A stretch of DNA of 64,000 bases from Mycolicibacterium aichiense (GTDB taxonomy: Bacteria > Actinomycetota > Actinomycetes > Mycobacteriales > Mycobacteriaceae), in assembly GCF_010726245.1 (NCBI RefSeq), contig NZ_AP022561.1:682001-746000 (forward strand), in the 5' to 3' direction. A program made the translations under genes and the position numbers. The notes under the pieces were generated by a model that saw nothing but the letters and a program-made list of their open reading frames with translations, was not told the DNA's origin and did no database searches. Of this stretch, positions 18,445 through 27,233 are shown in pieces (position 1 is the stretch's first letter; each line of letters begins with the position of its first letter).

Positions 18445-20003
18445 CGGTCCGCCTTGATGAAGTCGGCGCACCGCTCACCGACCAGGATCGCCGGCGCGTT
18501 GGTGTTGGCCCGCGGGATACGGGGGAACACCGACGCGTCGGCCACGCGCAGGCCGGTGACGCCACGCACATTCAGCTTCTCGTCCAGTACGCTGCCGGCG
18601 TCGGTGCCCATCGCCGCCGAGCAGGCGGGGTGCCCGGTCGTGGCGATCGAACTACGCAGCCACGCCTCGATCTGGGCGTCGGTGACGGTGTCCGAGCCGG
18701 GGTGCAATTCGGTGGAGATCACCGAGGAGAACGGCTCGGTGCTGACGATCTCCCGGGTGCGTCGCACGATACGGATGAACGCCTGCACGTCGTCCGGGTG
18801 GGCCAGTGTGTTGAGCCGAATCTCCGGCGGCACACGAGGATCGGCGGACTGCGCCAGCACGGTACCGCGGCTTTTCGGGGTCCAGTAGGACTGCAGCACC
18901 GACGAGGCGCGGCGAAGTTCTTGCTCCATCGCGATCAGGTTGACGTAGCTGGGGGAGTGGATCAGCTGGAAGTCCGGGGCAGGCAGGTCGGGGTGCGACC
19001 GGACCTGCGCGATCGCCTCCATCGCATTGCTGGTGAGTTTTCCGGTGCGGCGAAACAACCAGCGGAGCAACCATTGTGGCTTCTGAGCATCCGAGAGGCC
19101 GACGAAGCCGGGGTGTACGTCCCAGCTCATCGCCGCCGCGGGGTGATCGGTGAGGTTGGTTCCCACCCGGGGGCTTTCGACGACCGGCGTGATCCCCGCC
19201 GCGCTGAGGTGGTCGGCCGCGCCGATGCCGGAGAGCTGTAGCAGCTGTGGCGTTCCGTATGCCCCGGCCGACAGGACGATCTCGCGGGCGGCGGAGACGA
19301 TGTGCCGGCGTCCATTGCGTTCGTACTCCACGGCCACCGCGCGCCCGTCCCGGATCACCACCCGGTGCACCAGGGCTCCCGTCACGACACGGAAGTTCGA
19401 ACGACGCCGCACCGCAGGAAGATACGCCCGAGCAGTGTTCCAGCGCTGCCCCTTCCAGATCGTCACCGGAGCAATGGACGACCCGTCGAGATCAGGCCCG
19501 CCGATGTCCTCGTTGGCGCTGACACCGGCGGCCCGGGCGGCGTCCACCCATCGGACGGAGGTCACGTCGGGCTCGGCCAGCCGGGTGATTCGGACCGGCC
19601 CGGTGGTGCCGTGCGACGGGCCGCCCAGATGGTGCGACTCGATACGGCGGAACACCGGCTCGACATCGGACCACCCCCAGCCGGGCAGGTCCCAGCCGTC
19701 GTAGTCGAGTCGGGTACCGCGGATCCACACCATCGCGTTCATCGAGCTGGTCCCGCCGAGCACGCGACCCCGGGGTTGCGGGATGGTCCGGCCGTCGCAC
19801 GCCGGTTCGGGTGCCGTGCGGTAGTCCCAGTCGGTTGCGCTACCCATCTGCGCGGCGAAGGCCAGCGGCGCCCGCACCGTCAGGCGCCGGTCCGAACCGC
19901 CGGCTTCCAGCAGCAGGACGCGCGAATGTCCTTCTGCCACGCGCGCGGCCACAGCACAGCCCGCCGACCCTGCGCCGATGACGACGTAGTCGAATGCGGC
20001 CAC
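18441..20003 (-). CDS. GMC-family FAD-dependent oxidoreductase
   Basis: A 520-residue flavoenzyme. The start is GTG 20003, which shares a base with the ferredoxin stop codon. The FAD dinucleotide fold opens FDYVVIGAGSAGCAVAARV. The family signatures RGRVLGGTSSMNAMVWIRG and the later LSAGAYGTPQLLQLSGIG are present. The C-terminal GHPACSAAMG segment and N-P region match choline dehydrogenase/alcohol oxidase relatives. It would oxidise an alcohol to an aldehyde or ketone in the pathway initiated by the Rieske oxygenase. The substrate is not known. Confidence 0.9.
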   Translation of the reverse strand: MAAFDYVVIGAGSAGCAVAARVAEGHSRVLLLEAGGSDRRLTVRAPLAFAAQMGSATDWDYRTAPEPACDGRTIPQPRGRVLGGTSSMNAMVWIRGTRLDYDGWDLPGWGWSDVEPVFRRIESHHLGGPSHGTTGPVRITRLAEPDVTSVRWVDAARAAGVSANEDIGGPDLDGSSIAPVTIWKGQRWNTARAYLPAVRRRSNFRVVTGALVHRVVIRDGRAVAVEYERNGRRHIVSAAREIVLSAGAYGTPQLLQLSGIGAADHLSAAGITPVVESPRVGTNLTDHPAAAMSWDVHPGFVGLSDAQKPQWLLRWLFRRTGKLTSNAMEAIAQVRSHPDLPAPDFQLIHSPSYVNLIAMEQELRRASSVLQSYWTPKSRGTVLAQSADPRVPPEIRLNTLAHPDDVQAFIRIVRRTREIVSTEPFSSVISTELHPGSDTVTDAQIEAWLRSSIATTGHPACSAAMGTDAGSVLDEKLNVRGVTGLRVADASVFPRIPRANTNAPAILVGERCADFIKADR

Positions 20004-20194
20004 TAGCCTTGTGCGCTGATCGCGTGTTCTGGGCAGTCCTGCACGGCCTCGGCGACGAGATCCTGGTACTGGTGCGGTATCTCGTCGAGCACCACCTCGG
20101 CGTAGCCGTCGGCGGTCCACGCGAACACGTCCGGGCACGTCGACACGCAGTCGCCGTGCCCGGCGCAGCGGTCGGGATCCACCGAAGCCTTCAT
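20003..20194 (-). CDS. Small [3Fe-4S]-type ferredoxin
   Basis: A 63-residue ferredoxin. Cys10, Cys16 and Cys54 (the last followed by Pro) fit the single-cluster pattern used by mycobacterial P450 and oxygenase ferredoxins. His13 occupies the position of the missing second cysteine (CAGHGDC), so a [3Fe-4S] cluster is likely. An additional Cys20 (TCPDVF) is unusual, since an alanine is common there. It would pass electrons to the Rieske oxygenase. No ferredoxin reductase is in the operon. It begins 14 bases after the NTF2-like gene. Confidence 0.85.
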   Translation of the reverse strand: MKASVDPDRCAGHGDCVSTCPDVFAWTADGYAEVVLDEIPHQYQDLVAEAVQDCPEHAISAQG

Positions 20195-20208
20195 CGGTTC
20201 CCTATCCG

Positions 20209-20634
20209 TCAGATCTCGACACCTTGATAGCTCGCGAGCATATCGGGATCGGGCAGCGCCATCTGGAGGTATACGTCGATACGGGTGATCTTTCCGCTCT
20301 GGTCGAACTCATAGACCGACACCGAGTTGACCGAGTTGCTGAAGTCGCCGATTCTGCTGCGCTCCTCGAGTTCGAGGAACACGACGTCGCCGGCCTCGGT
20401 GACCCGCTTGAATTCCGACTCCCACTCCGACGATGTCGCCCAGTTGGTCAGGAACGCGATGTAGGTGTCCCAGTTCATCACCTCTTTGAAATTGCCGACC
20501 CGCACGAAGTTCTGCGTGTCGATGAGCTCGGCCAGCGGCGCCCAGCTCTCGGTGCTGAAGCCCGGCTGTTTGGCCTCGTCGACCAGACGCTTCATCAGGG
20601 CGCTGTAGTCCAGTACGGTCTGCGACAACGTCAT
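20209..20634 (-). CDS. SnoaL/NTF2-like protein
   Basis: A 141-residue protein with the small cone-shaped NTF2/SnoaL pattern: an N-terminal helix pair, then beta strands including DVVFLELEERSRIGD and SVYEFDQSGKITRIDVYLQ. The last motif is typical of SnoaL-like proteins. In ring-hydroxylating systems this fold serves either as the small (beta) subunit or as an isomerase/hydratase. Its ATG overlaps the stop of the upstream gene by one base. With its neighbour it gives two NTF2-like proteins in one operon. Confidence 0.7.
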   Translation of the reverse strand: MTLSQTVLDYSALMKRLVDEAKQPGFSTESWAPLAELIDTQNFVRVGNFKEVMNWDTYIAFLTNWATSSEWESEFKRVTEAGDVVFLELEERSRIGDFSNSVNSVSVYEFDQSGKITRIDVYLQMALPDPDMLASYQGVEI

Positions 20635-21161
20635 CAGACGGTCAATCCCTCCTCGGCCAGCCGGCGATCCAAGGCGTCGGTGTATTCGTGGGTTCCGTGG
20701 AACGGTCCGTGCACACCGATCGCGACATCCAGGAAGTCGCTGTACTCGCTGTTGACGTGGGTCTCCCAGCGCACCACGTCACCGTTGTCGTCGGTGTCAA
20801 TGAAACTGTAAGAGTAGAAACCCATTACGGCACCGGTGTCTTTGTTGGTGCCCTGCCAGCGGGTCTTCATCACGAATCCGTTGTCGGCCGGCCAGTGCTT
20901 GAAGTCGACGGGCTTCCAGTCCGGGAACCGCAGTGAGTAGACCTTGGCCTCCATGGTCGAGGCACGAGCGGACTCCTCCGGAAACTCGCTGAGCTTGAAA
21001 GCCTCGTCGCCGGTGAAGTACGGCGAGGCATACATGCAGTCCGGGTGGAATTTCCAGACGTCGACGAACTGTTCGCCGTCCTGCACACCCTGGCGCAGGT
21101 AGGCGTCGCCGTAGGCCCGGGCCATCCGATTGTGCAGCGAGATGCGGTCTTCGAGGTTCAC
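20634..21161 (-). CDS. NTF2-like protein, possible oxygenase small subunit
   Basis: About 175 residues from GTG 21161, which overlaps the Rieske alpha stop codon as GTGA. An upstream in-frame ATG at 21185 is less likely. Aromatic-rich strands such as FVMKTRWQG, GFYSYSFIDTDDNGDVVRWE and an N-terminal helical region resemble NTF2-like or ring-hydroxylating dioxygenase beta-type folds, but no family signature is decisive. Tight coupling to the alpha subunit suggests the two products form a complex. Confidence 0.65.
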   Translation of the reverse strand: MNLEDRISLHNRMARAYGDAYLRQGVQDGEQFVDVWKFHPDCMYASPYFTGDEAFKLSEFPEESARASTMEAKVYSLRFPDWKPVDFKHWPADNGFVMKTRWQGTNKDTGAVMGFYSYSFIDTDDNGDVVRWETHVNSEYSDFLDVAIGVHGPFHGTHEYTDALDRRLAEEGLTV

Positions 21162-22510
21162 TGTGCGGCCTTTCCTGCCATCCATCGATCCATGGTGTCG
21201 TGAAACTTTGCGACGACGATCTCCTCGTTCACCAGCATCAGGTGATCGAGGCTGTCGTTGCGCAGCCCTGCCTGCTGACGCTGCATCTGCTCATAATCCT
21301 GTTGCAGCGCTTCGAAATACTTGTAGCTGCCTGGTTCGTCGACCTCGGTCAGGTCCACCGAGAACTGGTCGGCTATCTCCTTGGGCAGATACATGTAGCT
21401 CGCGACTTGCCAGATGCACCGGTTGGGGTCCCCGTCGGGGTGCGGCCTCGCTACGATCACGTGGCACTCGCCGGCCCTGATGGTCATCATGAAGTTGGGG
21501 AAGAGGAACCAGCCGTGGTTGTCGCTCATCTGGGCGTCGGTCAGGCCGCTGACGTCCAAGCCCATCTCGGTGAGGTGCGCACGGGTCGCCTTCTGCAGCA
21601 GCGTGCGCGCCGTGACACCGTCGGGGAAGTCGATGGAGCCGTCGTCCGCGGTGTACTCCTTGACGAGTTCTTGGAATCGAGGGATCACCGCAACCGTGCC
21701 TGGGAAGGTCTCGGGCAGCGAGAGCGTGCCCTCGACCTGTTTTTCGGGGGTGGCCCCCACGACGTCGAACGGGGCCATCGCGATGGTGTGGTTCTCGAAG
21801 AACTTGTAGCGCGTGGTCTCGGGCGCAATGTTGAGCACTGCCAGCAGTTGTGGGTGGACTCCATTGACGTGATAGCCCTCGTTGAAGGCGTCCATCACGA
21901 CCTTCCAGTTGCAATCCAGCGCTTCTCGGACGTTCATCACCGTCGACATCAGTTCGAGGTGATACGGCTGCAGAGTCGCCATCGCCTCCGCACCGATCCA
22001 CTCCCCAAGCGGCTGGGCGCCGGGATCGGGGTTGATGAAGATGAAGCCGCCGAAGGTGTCCACCGGAACCGTGATCAGCGAGTTGTCGTTCTTGTCGATG
22101 CCGCCGCTCTGTTCCCGCAGCAGTCCCTTGAGCCGCCCGTCGGGGTCGTAAGACCAGAGGTGGTATTGGCACAGAAAGCCGCGCTTGGCGTTGCCGGTGC
22201 GGCCCTGGCAGATGGCATTTCCGCGATGCCGGCAGGCGTTGACGAAACCGCGTAGTTTCTCGTCCTTGCCCCGCACGATGAGGAAGGACTGGTCGTAGAT
22301 CTTGTATTCCATCCAGTCGCCGACTCTGGGAAGGTCGTCCACCCGGCCGGCGATCTGCCACGTTTTCATCCAGATCGCCGCACGCTCGCGTTCGGCGTAC
22401 TCCCGCGACCGGTAGCGGTCCGTGGAGACCCGAGATGCGAAGCTGCCCGCCAGATCGTCGAGTCCGGGAGCGTGGTCGACCCATTCGCCGGGCAGGGCTG
22501 TAGACGTCAT
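21158..22510 (-). CDS. Rieske non-heme iron oxygenase, alpha subunit
   Basis: A 450-residue oxygenase subunit. The Rieske [2Fe-2S] site is C93-x-H95 (CRHRGN) and C114-x2-H117 (CQYHLW). The mononuclear iron site is Asp207 and the histidines of EGYHVNGVHP (His214, His219), plus an acidic ligand further on. These define aromatic ring- or terpene-hydroxylating oxygenases of the phenylpropionate dioxygenase alpha type. It is the first gene of a six-gene operon with overlapping starts and stops, and a strong palindrome sits 30 bases before its ATG. The substrate is unknown. The mycofactocin-type SDR nearby hints at an alcohol intermediate. Confidence 0.92.
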   Translation of the reverse strand: MTSTALPGEWVDHAPGLDDLAGSFASRVSTDRYRSREYAERERAAIWMKTWQIAGRVDDLPRVGDWMEYKIYDQSFLIVRGKDEKLRGFVNACRHRGNAICQGRTGNAKRGFLCQYHLWSYDPDGRLKGLLREQSGGIDKNDNSLITVPVDTFGGFIFINPDPGAQPLGEWIGAEAMATLQPYHLELMSTVMNVREALDCNWKVVMDAFNEGYHVNGVHPQLLAVLNIAPETTRYKFFENHTIAMAPFDVVGATPEKQVEGTLSLPETFPGTVAVIPRFQELVKEYTADDGSIDFPDGVTARTLLQKATRAHLTEMGLDVSGLTDAQMSDNHGWFLFPNFMMTIRAGECHVIVARPHPDGDPNRCIWQVASYMYLPKEIADQFSVDLTEVDEPGSYKYFEALQQDYEQMQRQQAGLRNDSLDHLMLVNEEIVVAKFHDTMDRWMAGKAAQ

Positions 22511-22540
22511 CGATGAACCCCTCTCTTGGCCTGCTGGCGA

Positions 22541-22568
22541 TAGTAATCAATCGTTTGATTGATTACTA
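22541..22568. promoter_or_regulatory. Perfect 12-bp-arm palindrome, operator of the Rieske operon
   Basis: TAGTAATCAATC-GTTT-GATTGATTACTA. The arms are fully symmetric, AT-rich against a GC-rich background, and 31 bases upstream of the Rieske start. The form is typical of TetR-family operators. The nearest candidate regulator is the TetR gene at 17057, whose own promoter carries a different palindrome. Confidence 0.75.
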
Positions 22569-22578
22569 GTGCAGAGTT

Positions 22579-22616
22579 GGCGCGGTTTCCGGGATGCAGC
22601 CCCGGTTATCGCGCCG
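22579..22616. repeat. 38-bp hairpin repeat, copy A
   Basis: Begins GGCGCGGTTTCCGGG and ends CCCGGTTATCGCGCCG. It matches copy B (23512-23549) at 34 of 38 bases, and all four differences fall in the central loop. The repeat is self-complementary: GGCGCG pairs with CGCGCC, and CCGGG with CCCGG. It contains the stop codon of the DUF559 pseudogene. Confidence 0.8.
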
Positions 22617-23465
22617 AGATGGCGGCCCGCACCTGAGCCAGCACCTGATCCGGATACTGCGTCAGGTCCAGCCAGGTGAATCGCAACACCTGCCAGCCCT
22701 GCAGTGCGAGCCGGTTCTGTCGCGCACGGTCGTTCTGGAAGGCGGCCTGATCGCTGTGGAATGCCCAGCCATCGATCTCGATGGCCACGCGATGAGCCGG
22801 AAAGGCAATGTCCACAACGTATTGCCGACCGGGAAGTTGGCCCGCCAGCCGGTGATATTCGCCTGATCGAGCAGCCGAATGATCAGGCGCTCGGCCTCGG
22901 AGCGCGCGCCGCCAGCGGCCGCGTCCAGCAGGCGCCTGCACGCGGTGGATCCGCGGCGGCCGCGGTTACGGGCGTGTGCGCGTTCGAGGGCGGGCAGTTC
23001 GACGCGCCGTTGCAGGGCGGTGTCCATGATGGCCGGTCCGCCGCCGCGCGATACGGCCGCTTCGATCACGGTCAGCTCGGGTGCGGTGACCCGCAGCGAC
23101 CGGTGCTCGACGACATCGACCTCGGCGAGATCCCGCCGGCGCACCCGAGTTCCCGGGGCCGCGCGACCGTGGCTGTTGCGCGGCACGGTGATCTCCACGA
23201 CGTCGGGGGCTGTCGCAGTCAGCCCCAACCACCACGCGGCGGCCAGCCCACTCGCCGTGGCGCGGTGCCCGCGACTCCATACCGCTGCGCGAATTCTGGC
23301 CGCCGGCGTGAACGGCCGATCGTCGGCGAAGTACACCGCGGGACCGCAACGTCGCCATAACCCGGCGCTGACCCGGTGTCGTACCGCATCCTCGCTGAGC
23401 CCTGAGCGACGTGCTTGCGCCAGCGTGACGACCCCGTCCTGGCGGCGAAGGTGATCTTCGAGCAC
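22606..23465 (-). pseudogene. AbiEi-type/DUF559 protein, broken by a frameshift
   Basis: An N-terminal winged-helix AbiEi antitoxin-like region (DGVVTLAQARRSGLSEDAV) leads into a C-terminal DUF559 endonuclease-like domain. The first part is open up to ANFPVG. The rest, from QYVVDIAFPAHRVAIEIDGW to LRFTWLDL, lies in another minus-strand frame. Between the Val codon (22827-22829) and the Gln codon (22822-22824) there are only two bases, so one base appears lost near 22825-22826. Start GTG 23465 is approximate. Such genes are scattered in mycobacteria as remnants of, or relatives of, type IV toxin-antitoxin systems. A sequencing error is not excluded. Confidence 0.75.
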
Positions 23466-23511
23466 ATCAGATCGGACGCAGGCAGCTGCACGCCGGTTCC
23501 CTCGCGAATCC

Positions 23512-23549
23512 GGCGCGGTTTCCGGGGTAGGGCCCCGGTTATCGCGCCG
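23512..23549. repeat. 38-bp hairpin repeat, copy B
   Basis: Second copy of the 22579-22616 repeat, with identical flanking arms and a different central loop. It covers the stop codon of the membrane-protein gene at 23539 exactly where copy A covers the stop of the DUF559 gene (offset 27 in both). The two copies bracket the broken gene. Confidence 0.8.
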
Positions 23550-24177
23550 GATTCCGCCAATAGCGCGGGGCGGCGATACCTGCCGAGCGCATTTCGAGGG
23601 TGGCCAGCCCGCGGATTGCATACGGGTCCTCACGCCGCCAGGCACCGACCGGGTCGAAGCTCACTTCGGTGAGCTTGCGCAGCGGCCGGTTGGCCAGGGC
23701 GCGCAGCGCCAGCAACTGCTCCCCGGCGGGGGTGCGGGCCAGCGCGATGACCGTCCACTTGCGGCGGAAGAAACGGATCCGCAGGAACAGCCACGGCATG
23801 CCGACCGCCAGGATCGGTGGTGCCGCCACCGCGAATGCCAGCACCACCGCCAGCCAGCTGGCCGTGGTGTCCAGGTTGTGGCCTGCACCCGCGACATCGA
23901 GGGCGGCCTCGCTGGCAGCCCGCAGCGGCTTGGCGACGGTGTCGCCGACCAGCGGGATCTTGTGCGCGCTGTCACCGGCGGAATGCAGATTGTCCGAGAT
24001 CCCGGTGGCGCCGTCTTTGACCTGACGACCGACGTCGGCGATCGTCGTGACCGCGGTGTGCACCGCCAGCCCGACCACGACCCACACGGTGATCCACGAG
24101 GCGACCAGCAAGTCGCTGACCAACTGCGCCAGCAGCCGGCCCGGGGTGGTGGCGTATGGCAGGAACCGCGATCTCAT
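23539..24177 (-). CDS. Conserved membrane protein (Rv0779c-like)
   Basis: A 212-residue protein with two hydrophobic segments: about residues 22-45 (DLLVASWITVWVVVGLAVHT) and 115-140 (SWLAVVLAFAVAAPPILAVG). Between them is a soluble stretch that ends DTVAKPLRAASEAALDVAGA. The C-terminal part (ALARTPAGEQLLALRALANR) is cytoplasmic by charge. It occupies the position of M. tuberculosis Rv0779c, divergent from purC. Function unknown. The start is ATG 24177; the longer open frame upstream is antisense to purC. Confidence 0.8.
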   Translation of the reverse strand: MRSRFLPYATTPGRLLAQLVSDLLVASWITVWVVVGLAVHTAVTTIADVGRQVKDGATGISDNLHSAGDSAHKIPLVGDTVAKPLRAASEAALDVAGAGHNLDTTASWLAVVLAFAVAAPPILAVGMPWLFLRIRFFRRKWTVIALARTPAGEQLLALRALANRPLRKLTEVSFDPVGAWRREDPYAIRGLATLEMRSAGIAAPRYWRNPAR

Positions 24178-24225
24178 GGCTCGATCCCAGCACAGTCGAG
24201 CCAAGTCAGCGGCCGTTAGGCTGAC
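24178..24225. promoter_or_regulatory. Two inverted repeats in the purC divergent promoter
   Basis: GGCTCGA (24178-24184) pairs with TCGAGCC (24196-24202). GTCAGC (24205-24210) pairs with GCTGAC (24220-24225). Together they fill the 51-bp gap between the membrane-protein gene and purC. They may be operators or 5' hairpins; nothing in the sequence decides between these. Confidence 0.35.
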
Positions 24226-24228
24226 GCG

Positions 24229-25125
24229 ATGTCCCGCCCCGCTCTGAGCGACTATCAACACCTGGCCAGCGGCAAGGTCCGCGAGATCTTTTCCGTCGAC
24301 GACGAACACCTGTTGTTTGTCGCCAGCGACCGGATCTCGGCCTACGACCACATCCTGGACAGCCTGATTCCCGACAAGGGCCGCATCCTCACCGCGATGA
24401 GCGTGTTCTTCTTCGATTTCATTGACGCGCCCAACCATCTGGCCGGCCCGCCCGACGACCCAAGGATCCCGGAGGAGGTCCTGGGCCGCGCGTTGGTGGT
24501 GCGCAAGCTCGAGATGGTGCCCATCGAATGCGTGGCCCGCGGCTACCTGACCGGCTCCGGCCTGCTGGATTACCAGCGCCACGGAAAGGTCTGCGGCATC
24601 GCGTTGCCACCGGGCCTGGTCGAGGCGAGCAGGTTCGACGAGCCGCTGTTCACCCCGGCGACCAAGGCTGAACTCGGCGAGCATGACGAGAACATCTCGT
24701 TCGACCGGGCCATCGAGCTGGTCGGTCCGGTGCGCGCCAACCAGCTTCGCGAGCGCACGCTGCAGATCTATCTCCAGGCCGCCGACCACGCGCTGACGAA
24801 GGGCATCATCATCGCTGACACCAAATTCGAGTTCGGTGTGGACGCCGACGACCGGGTGGTGCTGGCCGACGAGGTCTTCACCCCGGACTCGTCGCGGTAC
24901 TGGCCCGCCGACACCTACCAGGCGGGTGTGGTGCAGCCCAGCTTCGACAAGCAGTTCGTCCGCAACTGGCTCACCGGGCCCGAATCAGGTTGGGACCGCT
25001 ACGGTTCGGCACCGCCGCCACCTCTGCCCGACGAGATCGTCGAGGCCACCCGCGCCCGTTACATTGAGGCATACGAACGCATTTCGGGACTGTCGTTCGA
25101 CGACTGGATCGGAGCAGGCGCATGA
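24229..25125 (+). CDS. purC: SAICAR synthetase
   Basis: Phosphoribosylaminoimidazole-succinocarboxamide synthase, 298 residues, which couples aspartate to CAIR with ATP. Diagnostic segments are [47 protein letters not shown], and [12 protein letters not shown] with the later [12 protein letters not shown]. The ATG overlaps nothing upstream. Its stop overlaps the oligopeptidase start as ATGA, so the two are coupled. The order Rv0779c-purC-ptrB matches M. tuberculosis. Confidence 0.98.
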   Translation: MSRPALSDYQHLASGKVREIFSVDDEHLLFVASDRISAYDHILDSLIPDKGRILTAMSVFFFDFIDAPNHLAGPPDDPRIPEEVLGRALVVRKLEMVPIECVARGYLTGSGLLDYQRHGKVCGIALPPGLVEASRFDEPLFTPATKAELGEHDENISFDRAIELVGPVRANQLRERTLQIYLQAADHALTKGIIIADTKFEFGVDADDRVVLADEVFTPDSSRYWPADTYQAGVVQPSFDKQFVRNWLTGPESGWDRYGSAPPPPLPDEIVEATRARYIEAYERISGLSFDDWIGAGA

Positions 25126-27233
25126 ACCCACCCGTCGCGAAGAGGGTCGACACCCGGCGCGTCTTCCACGACGACGTCTTCGTCGACCCCTACGAATGGT
25201 TGCGTGAGAAGGCCGATCCGGAGGTCATCGCCCACCTCGAAGCGGAGAACGCCTACGCCGATCAGGCCACCGCTCACCTGGAACCACTGCGGCAGAAGAT
25301 CTTCGACGAGATCAAGGCGCGGACCAAAGAAACCGACATGTCGATTCCGACCCGCCGCGGTGACTGGTGGTACTACGGCCGCAGCTTCGAAGGCAAGCAG
25401 TACGGGGCGCACTGCCGCTGCCCGGTCGCCGGTCCGGACGACTGGGATCCGCCGGTGTTCGACGAGGACACCGCCGTCCCCGGCGAGCAGGTACTGCTCG
25501 ACGAGAACGCCGAAGCCGACGGGCACGAGTTCTTCTCCCTCGGTGCCAGCAGCGTGAGCCTCGACGGCCACCTGCTGGCCTATTCGGTCGACACCGTCGG
25601 CGATGAGCGATACACACTGCGGTTCAAGGACTTACGGACCGGTGAGTTGTACGCCGACGAGATCGCCGGGATCTCGTCCGGGGTGACCTGGGCGGCCGAC
25701 AACGCCACGGTGTACTACACCACCGTTGACGAGGCGTGGCGGCCCGACACCGTCTGGCGGCACCGGCTCGGCTCAGGCCAGCCCGACGAGCAGGTGTTCC
25801 ACGAACCGGACGAACGGTTCTGGGTCGGCATGGGCCGCACCCGCAGCAATAAGTACGTGATCATCGCGGCCGGGTCGGCGATCACCTCACAGGTGTGGGT
25901 GGGCGACGCCGCCGATCCGAACGCGGAGTTCACCTCGGTACTGCCGCGCCGCGACGGTATCGAGTACTCGGTGGAGCACGCCGTGATCGGGGGCGAGGAC
26001 CGCTTCCTGATCCTGCACAACGACGGTGCGGTCAACTTCACCCTGGTGGAGGCCCCGGTCAGCGACCCCACCGACCAGCGCACCCTGATCGCCGCACGCG
26101 ACGACGTCCGCCTGGACGGGGTGGACGCCTTCGCCGACCATCTGGTGGTCAGCTACCGGCGAGAGGCGTTGCCGCGGATTCAGTTGTGGCCCATCGGCGC
26201 CGACGGCTACGGAGCGCCGGAGGAGATCGCGTTCGACTCCGAGCTGGCCTCAGCGGGTCTGGCAGGCAACCCCAACTGGGCGACAGCCAAACTGCGGGTC
26301 GGCACCACTTCGTTCGTGACTCCGCTGCGCATCTACGATCTCGATCTCGCCACCGGGGAGCGCACCCTGCTGCGCGAGCAGCCGGTGCTGGGGGGCTACC
26401 GCAGCGAGGACTACGTGGAGCGCCGCGACTGGGCGGTCGCCGAAGACGGCACCAGGGTCCCGATCTCGATCGTCCACAAAGCGGGCATCGAATTCCCTGC
26501 TCCCACAGTGTTGTACGGGTACGGCGCGTACGAGTCTTCGGAAGATCCGCGATTCTCGGTGGCGCGCTTGTCGCTACTCGACCGGGGAATGGTCTTCGCG
26601 GTCGCGCACATTCGGGGTGGCGGCGAGATGGGCCGGCTCTGGTACGAGGACGGCAAGCTGCTGCAGAAGCGCAACACGTTCACCGACTTCATCGCGGTCG
26701 CACAACATCTGGTCGACACCGGGCTGACCCGGCCGCAGAATCTGGTGGCACTCGGCGGCAGTGCGGGCGGCCTGTTGATGGGTGCGGTGGCGAACCTGGC
26801 GCCGCACCTGTTCGCCGGCATCCTGGCTCAGGTGCCGTTCGTGGACCCGCTCACCTCGATCCTCGACCCGTCGCTGCCACTGACGGTGACCGAATGGGAC
26901 GAGTGGGGAAACCCGTTGGAGAACAAGGACGTCTACTTCTACATGAAGTCCTATTCGCCGTACGAGAACGTCGAAGCCAAGGAGTACCCGGCGATCCTGG
27001 CGATGACATCGCTGAACGACACCCGCGTTCTCTACGTCGAACCCGCGAAGTGGGTTGCCGCACTTCGGCACACCAAGACCGACGAGCATCCGGTGCTGCT
27101 GAAGACACAGATGGCCGCGGGCCACGGTGGCATCAGCGGCCGCTACGAGCGGTGGAAGGAAGCGGCGTTCCAGTACGCCTGGCTGCTGGCCACCGCAGGC
27201 GCCGAGCAGCACGAGGTAACCTCACCGGCATGA
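25122..27233 (+). CDS. ptrB: Oligopeptidase B, prolyl-oligopeptidase family (intact)
   Basis: A 703-residue serine peptidase that cleaves small peptides after basic residues. The N-terminal beta-propeller spans about residues 1-410. The catalytic domain has Ser547 in [12 protein letters not shown], Asp633 in SLNDTRV, and His668 in [10 protein letters not shown]. In M. tuberculosis this gene is split into two frames (ptrBa/ptrBb), but here it is a single uninterrupted frame. It overlaps purC upstream and the peroxidase gene downstream by four bases each, giving a tight three-gene unit. Confidence 0.95.
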   Translation: MNPPVAKRVDTRRVFHDDVFVDPYEWLREKADPEVIAHLEAENAYADQATAHLEPLRQKIFDEIKARTKETDMSIPTRRGDWWYYGRSFEGKQYGAHCRCPVAGPDDWDPPVFDEDTAVPGEQVLLDENAEADGHEFFSLGASSVSLDGHLLAYSVDTVGDERYTLRFKDLRTGELYADEIAGISSGVTWAADNATVYYTTVDEAWRPDTVWRHRLGSGQPDEQVFHEPDERFWVGMGRTRSNKYVIIAAGSAITSQVWVGDAADPNAEFTSVLPRRDGIEYSVEHAVIGGEDRFLILHNDGAVNFTLVEAPVSDPTDQRTLIAARDDVRLDGVDAFADHLVVSYRREALPRIQLWPIGADGYGAPEEIAFDSELASAGLAGNPNWATAKLRVGTTSFVTPLRIYDLDLATGERTLLREQPVLGGYRSEDYVERRDWAVAEDGTRVPISIVHKAGIEFPAPTVLYGYGAYESSEDPRFSVARLSLLDRGMVFAVAHIRGGGEMGRLWYEDGKLLQKRNTFTDFIAVAQHLVDTGLTRPQNLVALGGSAGGLLMGAVANLAPHLFAGILAQVPFVDPLTSILDPSLPLTVTEWDEWGNPLENKDVYFYMKSYSPYENVEAKEYPAILAMTSLNDTRVLYVEPAKWVAALRHTKTDEHPVLLKTQMAAGHGGISGRYERWKEAAFQYAWLLATAGAEQHEVTSPA

